In this document: one piece after another, positions 16,725 to 25,518 of the stretch
Layout: every line of letters starts with the position of its first letter
Numbering within the stretch: the first letter of the stretch is position 1
Source: Methanococcoides alaskense
Lineage (GTDB): Archaea > Halobacteriota > Methanosarcinia > Methanosarcinales > Methanosarcinaceae
NCBI RefSeq assembly: GCF_031454185.1
Contig: NZ_JAVDQI010000001.1
Location: forward strand, 186,001 to 250,000
Length of the DNA: 64,000 nt
Direction of reading: 5' to 3'
The notes under the pieces: model-generated
The model's input: only the letters and a program-made list of their open reading frames with translations
The model's database searches: none
What the model was told of the DNA's origin: nothing
Made by a program: the position numbers and the translations under genes

Positions 16725-17879
16725 TTATTTCCTTCTAAAAAGACAGATTGCACCAAGGATACCTGCAATTGCAATTGGGAATCCAAATCCTGGTACGCTG
16801 TTACCTTCAGCTTCTGTTGAGACTTCGAGAGGTTCTGATGCCACTGCTTCAGGTGCTGTTGCTGGATAAAGAGCAGCTTCAAGTTTCTCGGACTTTTTCT
16901 GGAGCTGTTTTGCTTCATACTCTACCTTGTGCACAGTGTCGTGTGTTGCACTTGCATGTGTAAGATATGGTTCTTCTAGATCGAGAATTGCGTGAACAGC
17001 TTCATCGTGGCTCATAAGCTCGTCCATAATCTCCTGTGCACGTTCACCGATCTCACCGATCTTGGCCTTCACAGCAGCTTCATTTGCATCTGGTTCTGCA
17101 GCAAGTGGCTTGAGTTCATCAATGTCCTCAAGGATCGCTTCTGCTGCCTGTTCTACAGTATGGGATGAAAGGTGTACTTCCTCACCATAGTCTCTCCACT
17201 GCTGGTCAAGAGCTTCATCATCAGCAATGTACTCTGTCTCGTCGTGGATGGTATGGGAAAGCTCCACCATTTCATTTGCAAGCTCTTCCATAGCTGTTAC
17301 GTATGTTCCAGCATCGCCTTCAAGTACTACAGCTTCTGCAAAACCAAGGTTTTCCTCTACTTCTGCAGCGTGGCTCTTGATGTGATTTGCAATTGAACCT
17401 GCCTCTGTAACAGCTTCTTTGATAGCTGTTGCATACTGCTGCTTTGATTCAGGTGCATCGGAAAGGATCTTCTGAAGGTCAGCGTCCTTGCTATCGATAA
17501 GCTCAATTGCTTCATCAGCATATTCGTTTATCTCACCAAGGGCAATCATGATCTCGTCTTCGTTTGCTTCCGGATCAGCTGCGAGTACTTTAAGCTCATC
17601 AGCGTGTTCCTTGATGTGCTCTCCTATCTGCTCGATCTCATGGGAGGAAAGGTGTACAGATTCTCCTGCAGCCCTTAGATCATCATCAAGAGCTTCATCA
17701 TCCGCTATGAACTCAGTCTGATCGTGGATAGTCACGGATATCTCTACAAGTTCCTCTGCATGCTCAATGACCTCATTGATAGCCATATTCTCATCCCCGT
17801 GAGCGGATGCAGGCAATACGCTTGCTACCATTAGGACAAGTGCTATTATTGCAATTCCAAATATTTTATTAAAATTCAT
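16725..17879 (-). CDS. PGF-CTERM surface protein with two tandem helical domains, linked to nickel uptake
   Basis: Starting at ATG 17879 (preceded by AGGTGGG; the frame is open ten codons further) the protein has 384 residues. A signal peptide ends at ASAHGDE. Two repeats of about 95 residues follow, each with a conserved pattern: TIHD-x-TE-[FY]-IADDEALD, then VHLSSH, then a Leu-Ala-Ala-[DE]-Pro segment. The C-terminus is NSVPGFGFPIAIAGILGA followed by a basic tail, which is the PGF-CTERM signal for archaeosortase processing and lipid attachment. Histidines in TIHD, VHLSSH and SHDEAVH recur in both repeats. As the first gene before nikM it could capture metal at the cell surface; that role is inference. 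Confidence 0.8.
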   Translation of the reverse strand: MNFNKIFGIAIIALVLMVASVLPASAHGDENMAINEVIEHAEELVEISVTIHDQTEFIADDEALDDDLRAAGESVHLSSHEIEQIGEHIKEHADELKVLAADPEANEDEIMIALGEINEYADEAIELIDSKDADLQKILSDAPESKQQYATAIKEAVTEAGSIANHIKSHAAEVEENLGFAEAVVLEGDAGTYVTAMEELANEMVELSHTIHDETEYIADDEALDQQWRDYGEEVHLSSHTVEQAAEAILEDIDELKPLAAEPDANEAAVKAKIGEIGERAQEIMDELMSHDEAVHAILDLEEPYLTHASATHDTVHKVEYEAKQLQKKSEKLEAALYPATAPEAVASEPLEVSTEAEGNSVPGFGFPIAIAGILGAICLFRRK

Positions 17880-17969
17880 ATATTCCCACCTATTTTTTAA
17901 CTCAAACATCCTGATATTTCAAACATCATAACATTTATACTATGTTTTGTGTTACAGGCTATAAAATAG

Positions 17970-18001
17970 AATCATATATATATGTTACCGTTTGGCAACA
18001 T
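17970..18001 (-). promoter_or_regulatory. Promoter and candidate metal-responsive operator of the nickel cluster
   Basis: An imperfect palindrome ATGTTACC-GTTT-GGCAACAT lies at 17982-18001 (7 of 8 positions symmetric). Read on the minus strand it runs directly into CATATATATATG, a TATA box at about 17974-17985. A regulator bound there would block TFB/TBP loading. NikR is the obvious candidate, although the sequence is not its bacterial consensus. Confidence 0.45.
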
Positions 18002-18400
18002 TTGTATACATATTGGGTAATAATTGTTAATTGAAGCCACCCCATATCAAATTTGCAATGACAAATAAACAGTAACAGCGTAAACTTTAAAAAAATAAAT
18101 AAAAATAGAGGGGTATATCACATCTGAATAACCGCCGGGAAACAGTGTAAACTTTCGAAGAATAAACTAAGTGATGCGGCACAGCCCAGGCGGCTTGAAA
18201 AAGAAAGACATTTTAAGGATAAAGTATTACAGGTGTTAAATCAAAAAGAAAACTCAATTAGATATGATGTTTTTTACAGACAGGTTCCTATTCAAAAAAA
18301 CGGACTGTTCTTAAACCGTTTTGTCACCAAGAAATATAAAGGACCTGTGATGCCTTAAACTACAAAGTTTCACAGTCGTACACATTCAAGGAGGTATTTT
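18002..18400 (+). promoter_or_regulatory. Intergenic region with a promoter for the DRE-TIM enzyme gene
   Basis: No gene. AGAAATATAAAGG near 18329-18341 is a TATA candidate about 60 bp before the ATG, and AGGAGGT near 18390 is a strong ribosome site. Two short direct repeats, CAG[CT]GTAAACTTT, occur near 18075 and 18145. Confidence 0.5.
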
Positions 18401-19678
18401 ATGAAATTATACAAAACTTATGAAGATCTTCCAAAGATCAAGCTCCCAAAGGGACAGGAAGTAAGCATAAGTGATAGTACCCTACGTGATGGAGCTCAGA
18501 TGCCTGGTATTGTATTAAAGGCAGATCACAAAGTAAAGATCTATGAGTATCTTCACAACATCGGAATTGAAAAACTTGAGACATTTGTGTATAATGACCG
18601 TGACAGAAACGCCATTAGCATGATGTTGGACAGGGGTTATGAGTTCCCGGAGGTCACCGGTTGGGCAAGGGCTGCCATCAGCGACATTGATCTGGTACTG
18701 GATATCGGTGCTATCGAAGAGACGGGAATATTGATGTCCGTCTCAGATGTACACATTTTTGACAAAATGGGACTGCCAAGCAGGGAAGCTGCCGAGGAAA
18801 AATACCTTGATGCATTACAATATGCGGTAGACCACGGGCTTAGGACACGTGCACATATTGAAGATATGACACGTGCGGATAACACTAATTTTGTCTATCC
18901 AATGATCAAGAAGATCCTTGAGATCGATCCAAAATGCACCATCCGTCTTTGTGACACCATTGGATTCGGAGTTCCATTTGTAGATGTGGAAGAACCATTC
19001 GGCATACCCGAGATGGTCAGACATGTCAAGGAAGAACTAAAAGCTGTCAATATCGAAACCCATTGTCACGATGATTTCGGTCTTGCTGTAGCAAATTCCA
19101 TTGCTGGATACTGGCACGGTGCCAACTGGTCAAATGTGACTTTCCTCGGCATCGGCGAACGTGCAGGTAATGCTGAATTGGAAAAGTTGTTGCTATTCCT
19201 TGGAAGGAGGATAGAAGGCTTTGATAAGTACAATCTCGAATCCCTTTTCGAATTTGCTAAATTCATGCAAAGTGAGATAGGCATAAGGATACCAAGGAAC
19301 AAATCCGTTGTAGGGAACAATGTCTTTGCACACGAATCCGGCATCCACACAGCAGGCGTCATCAAGAACCCATTCACCTATGAACCCTATCCACCGGAAG
19401 TCGTTGGAGGAAAGAGGGCTTTCCTTATAGGCGATTCATCAGGCATTGAGGTTCTGCGTTTCAAGGTAGAGGATACACTTCATGACCTGCTGGACGTTAA
19501 TATCAGTGTCGAAAAGAACGATCCACGCCTCAGGGCTATACAAACGGATATACAGGACCTTTACAACAATGAGAAACGTGTATCATGTATTTCCGATGAA
19601 GAGATACAGGCATACGTTGAAAAATACTTCCTCTTCGAGCCTATCGTTGAGAAAAGCATGGCAAGAAAGACTCTCTGA
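18401..19678 (+). CDS. Homocitrate/isopropylmalate synthase-family enzyme (DRE-TIM metallolyase)
   Basis: This 425-residue protein has the DRE-TIM signature near the N-terminus as DSTLRDGAQMPG (D-x-T-L-R-D-G) and the metal-binding ETHCHDDFGLAVANS with paired histidines. GIGERAGNAELE is the conserved GERAGN motif and FAHESGIHTAGV the flexible region of isopropylmalate/homocitrate synthases. The C-terminal leucine-regulatory domain is absent or very short, so it is more likely a homocitrate or other condensing enzyme (pyruvate carboxyltransferase-like) than LeuA. It is monocistronic, ended by a hairpin terminator. The exact substrate is not decided. Confidence 0.8.
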   Translation: MKLYKTYEDLPKIKLPKGQEVSISDSTLRDGAQMPGIVLKADHKVKIYEYLHNIGIEKLETFVYNDRDRNAISMMLDRGYEFPEVTGWARAAISDIDLVLDIGAIEETGILMSVSDVHIFDKMGLPSREAAEEKYLDALQYAVDHGLRTRAHIEDMTRADNTNFVYPMIKKILEIDPKCTIRLCDTIGFGVPFVDVEEPFGIPEMVRHVKEELKAVNIETHCHDDFGLAVANSIAGYWHGANWSNVTFLGIGERAGNAELEKLLLFLGRRIEGFDKYNLESLFEFAKFMQSEIGIRIPRNKSVVGNNVFAHESGIHTAGVIKNPFTYEPYPPEVVGGKRAFLIGDSSGIEVLRFKVEDTLHDLLDVNISVEKNDPRLRAIQTDIQDLYNNEKRVSCISDEEIQAYVEKYFLFEPIVEKSMARKTL

Positions 19679-19680
19679 AA

Positions 19681-19720
19681 GCTTGTCCGCTAATATGCGG
19701 ATAAGCAACATTCTTTTTTT
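19681..19720 (+). terminator. Terminator after the DRE-TIM enzyme gene
   Basis: GCTTGTCCGC (19681-19690) pairs with GCGGATAAGC (19697-19706) with one G-U pair and a 6-nt loop. TTCTTTTTTT follows. Confidence 0.85.
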
Positions 19721-19810
19721 AAAATTCGATGATCATCAAAGCGATATTATATCCCGGCAATAGCTTTAGCTCTATAGATCATCCCCTACCAAAGTATATA
19801 GTCACCGATA

Positions 19811-19830
19811 ATTGAACAGGCTTTTATAGA
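19811..19830 (+). promoter_or_regulatory. Probable promoter of the MscS gene
   Basis: TTGAACAGG followed by CTTTTATAG lies about 70 bp upstream of the ATG at 19893. The TTGAACAG-TTTATAGA arrangement resembles the one before thyA. Confidence 0.35.
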
Positions 19831-19892
19831 TAGAAATACAAAATTACTGTTGTTCTTTAATTAGTGAGTTCGGGACCTAGGGGAGTAAGAGC

Positions 19893-21080
19893 ATGTTATT
19901 TGGAGAATATCAACTAACGATCTATACAATAATTGCATTGTTCGTTCTTCTTACAGTATTAAGCTACATTCTCCGGAAAACCACCATATTAACCCGGGAC
20001 AAAATGATAAAACAGATCATACTTTCCGTAGCCACTCTTCTTGGAATTGTTCTGATATTACTCACATTGCCAATAACAGATAATTCAAAACAAACCCTTT
20101 TGAGCTTTTTAGGAATACTACTCGGTGCTACCATTGCACTGTCGTCGACAACATTTGTTGCAAACGGCATGTCAGGTATGATGTTGAACCTTATAAGACC
20201 ATTCAAAACAGGTGACTATATAAGAATAGGAGACGAATTTGGGAAAGTCTCGAACATATCCATGCTTCACACACAAATACAGTCCATTGACCGTGATCTG
20301 ATAAACATCCCAAACCTGAAACTCGTCTCAAATCCACTGGTCACAATAAGCACATCGGGAACAATTATTTCTGCCACCGTTTCATTGGGATACGACACAC
20401 CATGGAAACATATCGAAAAGGATCTGATAAGAGCAGCAGAAAGAACAGAACTTGAAAGTCCATTTGTACATGTCACAGAACTAAATGATCATGCTGTAAC
20501 ATACAAAGTAGGAGGCCTTCTTCGGGACATATCAGGATTGATCACAAAAAGATCAGATCTTAAAAAAGCAGTTATTGATGCCCTTCATGAAGATGATATT
20601 GAGATCGTTTCACCCACCTTCATGAACCAGAGAGTGTATGATAAAAATGCTGTATTCATACCATCCTGCCCGGCATGCGATACGAAGGAAAATGTACCTG
20701 CACCTTCTGATGAGTATGTGCCGAAAATGTCAACTGAAGATATAATATTTGACAAAGCCATAGGTGCAGAGCTTATCAAGAAGATAGATATGACCATGGA
20801 AAGTCTTGATAATAAAATTGCAGAATTCAGATCTCTTTTCAGTACGACCCCAAATGCTGATATTTTCACATCAGAACAAGAAGAGATAGGATCCATCGAG
20901 AACCAAAAGGCAGAACTGGGAAACTCGTTCAAGACCATGAAAGAAACTTTTGAAAAAGAAGATGATAAAACCCCTGATGCTATAAAACTTAAAACGCTTC
21001 AGTATGTCGATTCAAGATTAGAAGAGATGGACAATGGGATGGAAAAACTTCTTGAGAAATTGAAAGAAAATATTGACTAA
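19893..21080 (+). CDS. MscS-family mechanosensitive ion channel
   Basis: This 395-residue membrane protein should release solutes on osmotic downshock. Three hydrophobic segments lie at about residues 7-27, 42-62 and 68-100, the last being the pore-lining helix (LLGATIALSSTTFVANGMSG). The MscS beta domain follows (IRPFKTGDYIRIGDEFGKVS, then NIPNLKLVSNPLVTIS). Residues about 265-395 form a cytosolic tail not present in E. coli MscS, with the pair CPAC and a coiled-coil stretch. The gene is monocistronic. Confidence 0.9.
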   Translation: MLFGEYQLTIYTIIALFVLLTVLSYILRKTTILTRDKMIKQIILSVATLLGIVLILLTLPITDNSKQTLLSFLGILLGATIALSSTTFVANGMSGMMLNLIRPFKTGDYIRIGDEFGKVSNISMLHTQIQSIDRDLINIPNLKLVSNPLVTISTSGTIISATVSLGYDTPWKHIEKDLIRAAERTELESPFVHVTELNDHAVTYKVGGLLRDISGLITKRSDLKKAVIDALHEDDIEIVSPTFMNQRVYDKNAVFIPSCPACDTKENVPAPSDEYVPKMSTEDIIFDKAIGAELIKKIDMTMESLDNKIAEFRSLFSTTPNADIFTSEQEEIGSIENQKAELGNSFKTMKETFEKEDDKTPDAIKLKTLQYVDSRLEEMDNGMEKLLEKLKENID

Positions 21081-21200
21081 ATAAAACTATCTCATTTGGT
21101 TAACGGAGAGCGAACAATTAAAAGAAGGTGCATAAGGCGTTAAGCCTTATGCGAAAAAGTCCCATTCTCGCCAGAGCCGGACTTACGTATAATTTTTAAT
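21081..21200. other. Intergenic stretch with a perfect 9-bp hairpin
   Basis: GCATAAGGC (21130-21138) and GCCTTATGC (21144-21152) form a perfect stem with a 5-nt loop. T-rich sequence follows only weakly, so it may be a terminator or an element end. No gene. Confidence 0.4.
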
Positions 21201-21366
21201 TTACAACTTTGAGATGATAGCGTCAGTCATCTCGCGGAGAGCTGTATTTCCACCAAGGTCATAGGTGAGAGATTTACATCGCCAATGCCTCTTCTGTTGC
21301 TTTGAAGATAGCTGCGGACTTATCGGATTTTCCGAGGTAATCAAGCATCTTGCGACATATTCGCAT
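21201..21366 (-). pseudogene. C-terminal remnant of a dimeric isocitrate/isopropylmalate dehydrogenase
   Basis: Read on the minus strand, one frame gives MLDYLGKSDKSAAIFKATEE then ALA, and a second frame gives KSLTYDLGGNTALREMTDAI then ISKL and a stop at 21201-21203. The DLGGN-x-x-x-x-E-M-x-D-A-I ending is the C-terminus of the isocitrate/isopropylmalate dehydrogenase family. The frames are joined by a small deletion near 21277. Nothing of the rest of the enzyme is present upstream. A complete, unrelated monomeric isocitrate dehydrogenase lies 5 kb away. Confidence 0.65.
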
Positions 21367-21429
21367 GTTATCTAATGGGTATAATTATCACATGCTATAT
21401 ATAACATATGATGAGGAAATTACATAACA

Positions 21430-21530
21430 TATATTGAAATTGGAAAAAACCATCTTCTTCCATTCATAACATCAATTGACTTGCTAGCTCAAGCTTATCT
21501 CTATTCCTAAAGTCAACCAACAATATCCAT
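21430..21530 (-). pseudogene. Coding-like fragment related to the one at 32.1 kb
   Basis: On the minus strand the frames read FRNRDKLELASQLML and, after a shift, EWKKMVF. The last part matches EWKKMGFSKGTLHYMKQ in the fragment near 32.2 kb, and both share the 17-nt sequence CCATCTTCTTCCATTCA (plus strand). The parent protein is not identified. Confidence 0.35.
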
Positions 21531-21538
21531 TTTATGGA

Positions 21539-21829
21539 TTAGTACATTCCATTATTATTCGCAGATTCTTCAGGAATTTGTTGTATGCTGTCCCAGTGCT
21601 CAACTATCTTGCCATCACAATCAAATCTGAAAAAATCCATTGTAACATATTCTTCGTTGCCGGGCCATATTTGATGTGTATGCAAAGCAACCAAATTGTC
21701 CTCTGCTACAGCCCTCACAAATTTAATACTTTTCTCAGGATATTCTACCTGTATTTTATCAAAGTATTTAATAAATTCTTTTAAATTCATGCCAATAACT
21801 TGATTGAAAAAGAAAAGTAGGCCAATCAT
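21539..21829 (-). pseudogene. Truncated SnoaL-like (NTF2 superfamily) protein
   Basis: The 96-residue frame contains the second half of a SnoaL-like domain: KSIKFVRAVAEDNLVALHTH, then WPGNEEYVTMDFFRFDCDG, then KIVEHWDSIQQIPEES. Normal family members have about 130-150 residues; here the N-terminal helices with the first catalytic pocket residues are missing and replaced by an unrelated hydrophobic stretch. The ATG used could be at 21829 or at the MNLKEF methionine (about 21790). Probably non-functional. It lies 17 bp downstream of ribBA. Confidence 0.55.
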
Positions 21830-21846
21830 TGATCATAAATTAATAA

Positions 21847-23067
21847 TTAGCTATCCCTTTTTAAAAGATGTCCCATTTTCAATTGTTTACAATTGAGATA
21901 ATCATTATTAAACGCATTAGGCATTACTTCAATGGGCACCCGTTCCACCACATTTAATCCATATCCTTCAAGGCCCATTATCTTTGTTGGATTGTTGGTC
22001 ATCAGACGCATTTTTCGAACTCCCAGATCTGCAATAATCTGGGCTCCGACACCATAATCCCTCATATCGGCATCAAATCCCAACTCAAGATTGGCATCAA
22101 CCGTGTCGTATCCCCGGCGCTGGAGTTCGTAGGCCTTGAGTTTATTGACCAAGCCAATCCCTCGGCCTTCCTGTCTGAGATAAATAATAACACCACTTCC
22201 CTCTTCCTCCACCATGGCCATGGCTTTATGGAGTTGATCGTCACAATCACATCTCATGGAGCCGAAGATATCTCCTGTCATACATTCTGAATGAACCCTT
22301 ACGAGGATTTCGTTTTCAGGATCGATTTCACCTTTAACCATTGCGATGTGGGTAAGGTTATCCAGATTATTTTCATAGGCGATCATTCGAAACTCACCGC
22401 CATATTTCGTGGGAATAACGGTTTCAGCTGCTTTTCTGACAAAAGATTCTGTCTTCAACCGATACTTCACAAGATCTGCCACTGTACAGATACCTATGCC
22501 ATGTTTTTCGCTGAATTTTTCCAGGGAGGGCATTCGGGCCATGGTACCGTCATCATCCATTATCTCACAGATGACACCGGCAGGCTTGCATCCGGCAAGA
22601 TGCGCCAAATCCACAGAGCCTTCTGTCTGGCCGACACGAACCATGACACCATTGTCCCTGGCCCTCAGGGGGAAAATGTGGCCAGGCCGAACAAGATCGT
22701 CCGCAGTTGCACCATCGGCAATGGCTGCCTGAATGGTGGTGGCCCTGTCTGCAGCAGAAATACCGGTGGTCACTCCAACCTTGGCCTCAATTGAAACGGT
22801 AAATCCGGTTCCATAGGAAGATGTATTATTCTCCACCATCATGGGAAGGGCCAACCGGTCAGCCGTTTCACCGGTCATGGAAAGGCAGATCAGACCACGA
22901 CCATACTTGGCCATAAAATTAACAGCTTCAGGAGTCACCGCCTCTGCTGCCATGGTCAAATCCCCTTCATTCTCTCGATCTTCATCATCCACAAGAATGA
23001 CCATAAGCCCGGCCTTGATGTCCTTTATGGCCTGTTCAATGGTTATTTTAGACATATTCGAACTCAC
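21847..23067 (-). CDS. ribBA: Bifunctional DHBP synthase / GTP cyclohydrolase II (bacterial-type RibBA)
   Basis: This 406-residue protein makes both riboflavin precursors: 3,4-dihydroxy-2-butanone-4-phosphate from ribulose-5-phosphate and the pyrimidine from GTP. The N-terminal half has the RibB motif DDEDRENEGDL (residues about 22-32) and the RPGHIFPLRA segment. The C-terminal half has the zinc site CMTGDIFGSMRCDCDDQ with three cysteines, the YLRQEGRGIGL signature and MTNNPTKI. Methanogens normally use an archaeal GTP cyclohydrolase III route and a separate RibB, so a fused bacterial enzyme points to gene transfer. No FMN riboswitch is visible upstream. Confidence 0.95.
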   Translation of the reverse strand: MSSNMSKITIEQAIKDIKAGLMVILVDDEDRENEGDLTMAAEAVTPEAVNFMAKYGRGLICLSMTGETADRLALPMMVENNTSSYGTGFTVSIEAKVGVTTGISAADRATTIQAAIADGATADDLVRPGHIFPLRARDNGVMVRVGQTEGSVDLAHLAGCKPAGVICEIMDDDGTMARMPSLEKFSEKHGIGICTVADLVKYRLKTESFVRKAAETVIPTKYGGEFRMIAYENNLDNLTHIAMVKGEIDPENEILVRVHSECMTGDIFGSMRCDCDDQLHKAMAMVEEEGSGVIIYLRQEGRGIGLVNKLKAYELQRRGYDTVDANLELGFDADMRDYGVGAQIIADLGVRKMRLMTNNPTKIMGLEGYGLNVVERVPIEVMPNAFNNDYLNCKQLKMGHLLKRDS

Positions 23068-23172
23068 TCCTTATATTAATCCTGTTAAATCATTATCACT
23101 GTCACAGCCTTTATAATAAGTCAGATGGCGATTTTTTGAGCAAATACCAGTCCAGCTTATAAGCTACTGCAA

Positions 23173-23874
23173 TTACTCATGTCCTTCTAGAGCCATCATA
23201 GCTTGCATAACTTCTTGCGTCGTTTTCTCACGGCTGTAATCAGCAGAGCGCAGTTGTTCACCAAGCTTTTTGCCTGCCTGTTCAGCTGCAAGCATTACTT
23301 TTTCATCTTTTGTAGCATCAGGAATATTTTCTGGAGTGATCGGTGCGTCAGGTCCATATACACGATAGTGTCCTCCTACTTTGCAGTTTTCACCGTGGCC
23401 GCAATAGTGGCAGCCGAGAGAACCTATTCCTTCAACAGTATCTATAACTTTGATCAAGTTGGCTATGCACATTGTATTTAGAATCTCAGCAGGTGGTGCA
23501 GGATTAAAACCTCCAAGACTTACAGTAACTGCAAGCTTTCCCCAGAGGACATCATTTTCACGGTGCGTGAATTGCCACCATCTTTCAATGAAAGAATGCA
23601 TCAATGCGTTCAATGTACCGTAGTAGTTTACACCACTCAAAACATACGCATCAGCTTCAACAATTTTGTCACGCATGGTTTTCATGTCATCATTTACTTT
23701 ACATACATTATCTTCAACACATGCCAGACATGCAATACAGCCATTTATTTTTTTACCGTGCAGTGAAATAAGTTCATAGTCACATCCTGTGCTCTCTAAA
23801 ACTTTTTGTACCACTTTAATAGAACCTGAACGTGATTCTGGCCTTGGACTTCCTGATATACCTAGTATTTTCAT
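23173..23874 (-). CDS. Iron-sulfur flavoprotein (NADPH-dependent FMN reductase family)
   Basis: This 233-residue protein has the flavodoxin-like FMN-binding start GISGSPRPESRSGS (residues 4-17) and the clustered cysteines CIACLACVEDNVC (about 48-60), the compact Fe-S binding motif of methanogen iron-sulfur flavoproteins. A second cysteine set (CHYCGHGENC, about 157-166) is unusual and may bind a further metal. It likely moves electrons to oxygen, peroxide or an unknown acceptor. An ArsR-like regulator and a flavodoxin lie next to it. Confidence 0.85.
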   Translation of the reverse strand: MKILGISGSPRPESRSGSIKVVQKVLESTGCDYELISLHGKKINGCIACLACVEDNVCKVNDDMKTMRDKIVEADAYVLSGVNYYGTLNALMHSFIERWWQFTHRENDVLWGKLAVTVSLGGFNPAPPAEILNTMCIANLIKVIDTVEGIGSLGCHYCGHGENCKVGGHYRVYGPDAPITPENIPDATKDEKVMLAAEQAGKKLGEQLRSADYSREKTTQEVMQAMMALEGHE

Positions 23875-24130
23875 ATTTTAAATTCCTCCATTAGTTTCTA
23901 TCTATTTCCATGAATGATCGTAATTAATAATTTGTGTGCATAGATATATACGTGTGTGTTATAATTATGTACCAAATTACACGTCAGTGCATTTTTCTAA
24001 CGCTAGGGTCTACATATATACAACACATCATCTTTTGGCGACAACTCAGGAAATTAGAATACGTTAACAACTGGGTACCAAAAACCAGTGAAGAAGATAT
24101 TTCAAGATTAATTACAGGAGGATGTAACAA
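23875..24130. promoter_or_regulatory. Intergenic region between divergent flavoprotein and regulator genes
   Basis: A TATA candidate for the minus-strand flavoprotein lies at about 23940-23952 (CGTATATATCTATG on the minus strand). AGGAGG near 24116 is a strong ribosome site for the ATG at 24131. No gene in between. Confidence 0.45.
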
Positions 24131-24798
24131 ATGACAAAACAAATTCGGTTCTCAATGAATTCAAGAATCAATGTGCTGGAGATTTTATTGAGGGATCTTT
24201 AGATAATAACTTAATTATTATCAAACATGAATCAAATGAGTGTACGATGTGGGAACATTGTGAACCTATTTACATTGATTATTTTGACAGTTTATCTGGT
24301 TATGCTAAAAAGGGAGAGCTATCAGATACAAATATTTCAAGTCTAAGGGACAAGTTTGACAAAATGAAGGAACTTGCATCGGAATCTAAGCAATGTTCCA
24401 ATTGCTTGCAACATGCTGAAACATGTTTTGAAACTCAGATTGAGATGTTGCAAAAAATGAATTTTTACCAACCCGATAGCAACGAGCAAATACAAGTTAG
24501 AGATCTTCCTGAAGAACAGATCTCCATTTTGATCGGGGATCCATTGAGTAGCGCTGTAAGAGTCCAGATTCTAAAAGCATTGTATGATGAAGGCAAATCA
24601 TTTACTACACTTTCAAAACTTACAAAACTTTGTGGTGGAAATCTTCTGTTCCATCTGGATAAATTGCAAAGCAAAGGATTGATACGCCAACGTGAAGAGC
24701 GAGGTGAATATCAAATCGTTTTGCAGGGCCATAATCTTCTCAATTCACTAATAGATATTGTAAAAATACAAGGTATTGATAAAAGTAAGCAGGATTGA
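24131..24798 (+). CDS. ArsR-like winged-helix regulator with cysteine-rich N-domain (5' frameshift)
   Basis: The open frame beginning at ATG 24247 gives 183 residues, but the same frame is coding-like upstream (TNSVLNEFKNQCAGDFIEGS). The ribosome site AGGAGG serves the ATG at 24131, which is one base out of register; adding one base right after that ATG would give MDKTNSVLNEF and a full protein of about 222 residues. The C-terminal 85 residues are a winged helix (LSSAVRVQILKALYDEGKSF, then NLLFHLDKLQSKGLIRQ). The N-terminal part carries several cysteines (ECTMWEHC, QCSNCLQHAETC) suited to redox or metal sensing. It sits between two flavoprotein genes that it may control. Confidence 0.6.
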
Positions 24799-24861
24799 AA
24801 ATCAAAATTCACCAAAGGGTAATGTTAAAAAATTTAAAAAAAGAAAAACAGGAATAATCGA

Positions 24862-25359
24862 TCACTGGACCTTTGCCTGAATCTCTTTTGCGAATTCCCT
24901 TGCTTTCTGCACATGTGCTTCATCAGGCTGTCCCTTACCAGGAGCCACCATAGCAGCAAAACCCCTCATCTCTGGATCTTCGGAATTTTCGAGCATCTCT
25001 TTAACAGGCTGTGCAAGTTCTCCCTGACATTCGAATGTACCAAGGAAATTTCCGCTAGCTGTGAGATCCTCGATGGAGCCAGTCCATGAGTGTATGGCTT
25101 CAAATCCTTCAGGAACAGCATGAGTCATGAAGAATGCCATGTTCTTACCAGCTGCGTTCTCTGAAATAAAATTTGTAACCTTCTTTGGAATGTTAAATTC
25201 CATTACTGGAGAACCTACAAATACAAGGTCATAGCCTTCTAAATTGTTTACGTCCTTGATCTCTTTGATTTCCTTTTCACCAGCTATTTCTCCATAAATA
25301 GCTTCTGCGATCTTTTTTGTATTTCCTGTCTGTGAAAAATATGTTACTAATGTTTTCAT
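24862..25359 (-). CDS. Flavodoxin
   Basis: This 165-residue electron carrier binds FMN. The phosphate loop is TYFSQTGNTKKIAEAI (residues 5-20), the classic flavodoxin T-x-T/S-G-N-T. The flavin-adjacent VGSPVMEF and GTFECQGEL loops follow at the usual spacing. It is a long-chain form for its class, with a C-terminal segment ending EFAKEIQAK. It may serve with the neighbouring iron-sulfur flavoprotein. A TATA-like TCTATATATATCC lies upstream near 25400. Confidence 0.92.
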   Translation of the reverse strand: MKTLVTYFSQTGNTKKIAEAIYGEIAGEKEIKEIKDVNNLEGYDLVFVGSPVMEFNIPKKVTNFISENAAGKNMAFFMTHAVPEGFEAIHSWTGSIEDLTASGNFLGTFECQGELAQPVKEMLENSEDPEMRGFAAMVAPGKGQPDEAHVQKAREFAKEIQAKVQ

Positions 25360-25518
25360 GTAATCACTCCTTAGCTAATATGAAAATTAGATAGTATGGA
25401 TATATATAGATAAAGGTTAACAAAATGTACAAATGTTGAATTAGTGCATAATAATATACTACATTATAGAGCTATTACAAACTTTATAATTAACTAAAAA
25501 ATAATAATTATTATATTG

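Noticed and set aside
23068..23172. Possible FMN riboswitch before ribBA
   Set aside because: The 105-bp interval lacks the conserved RFN element sequences and has no matching stems.
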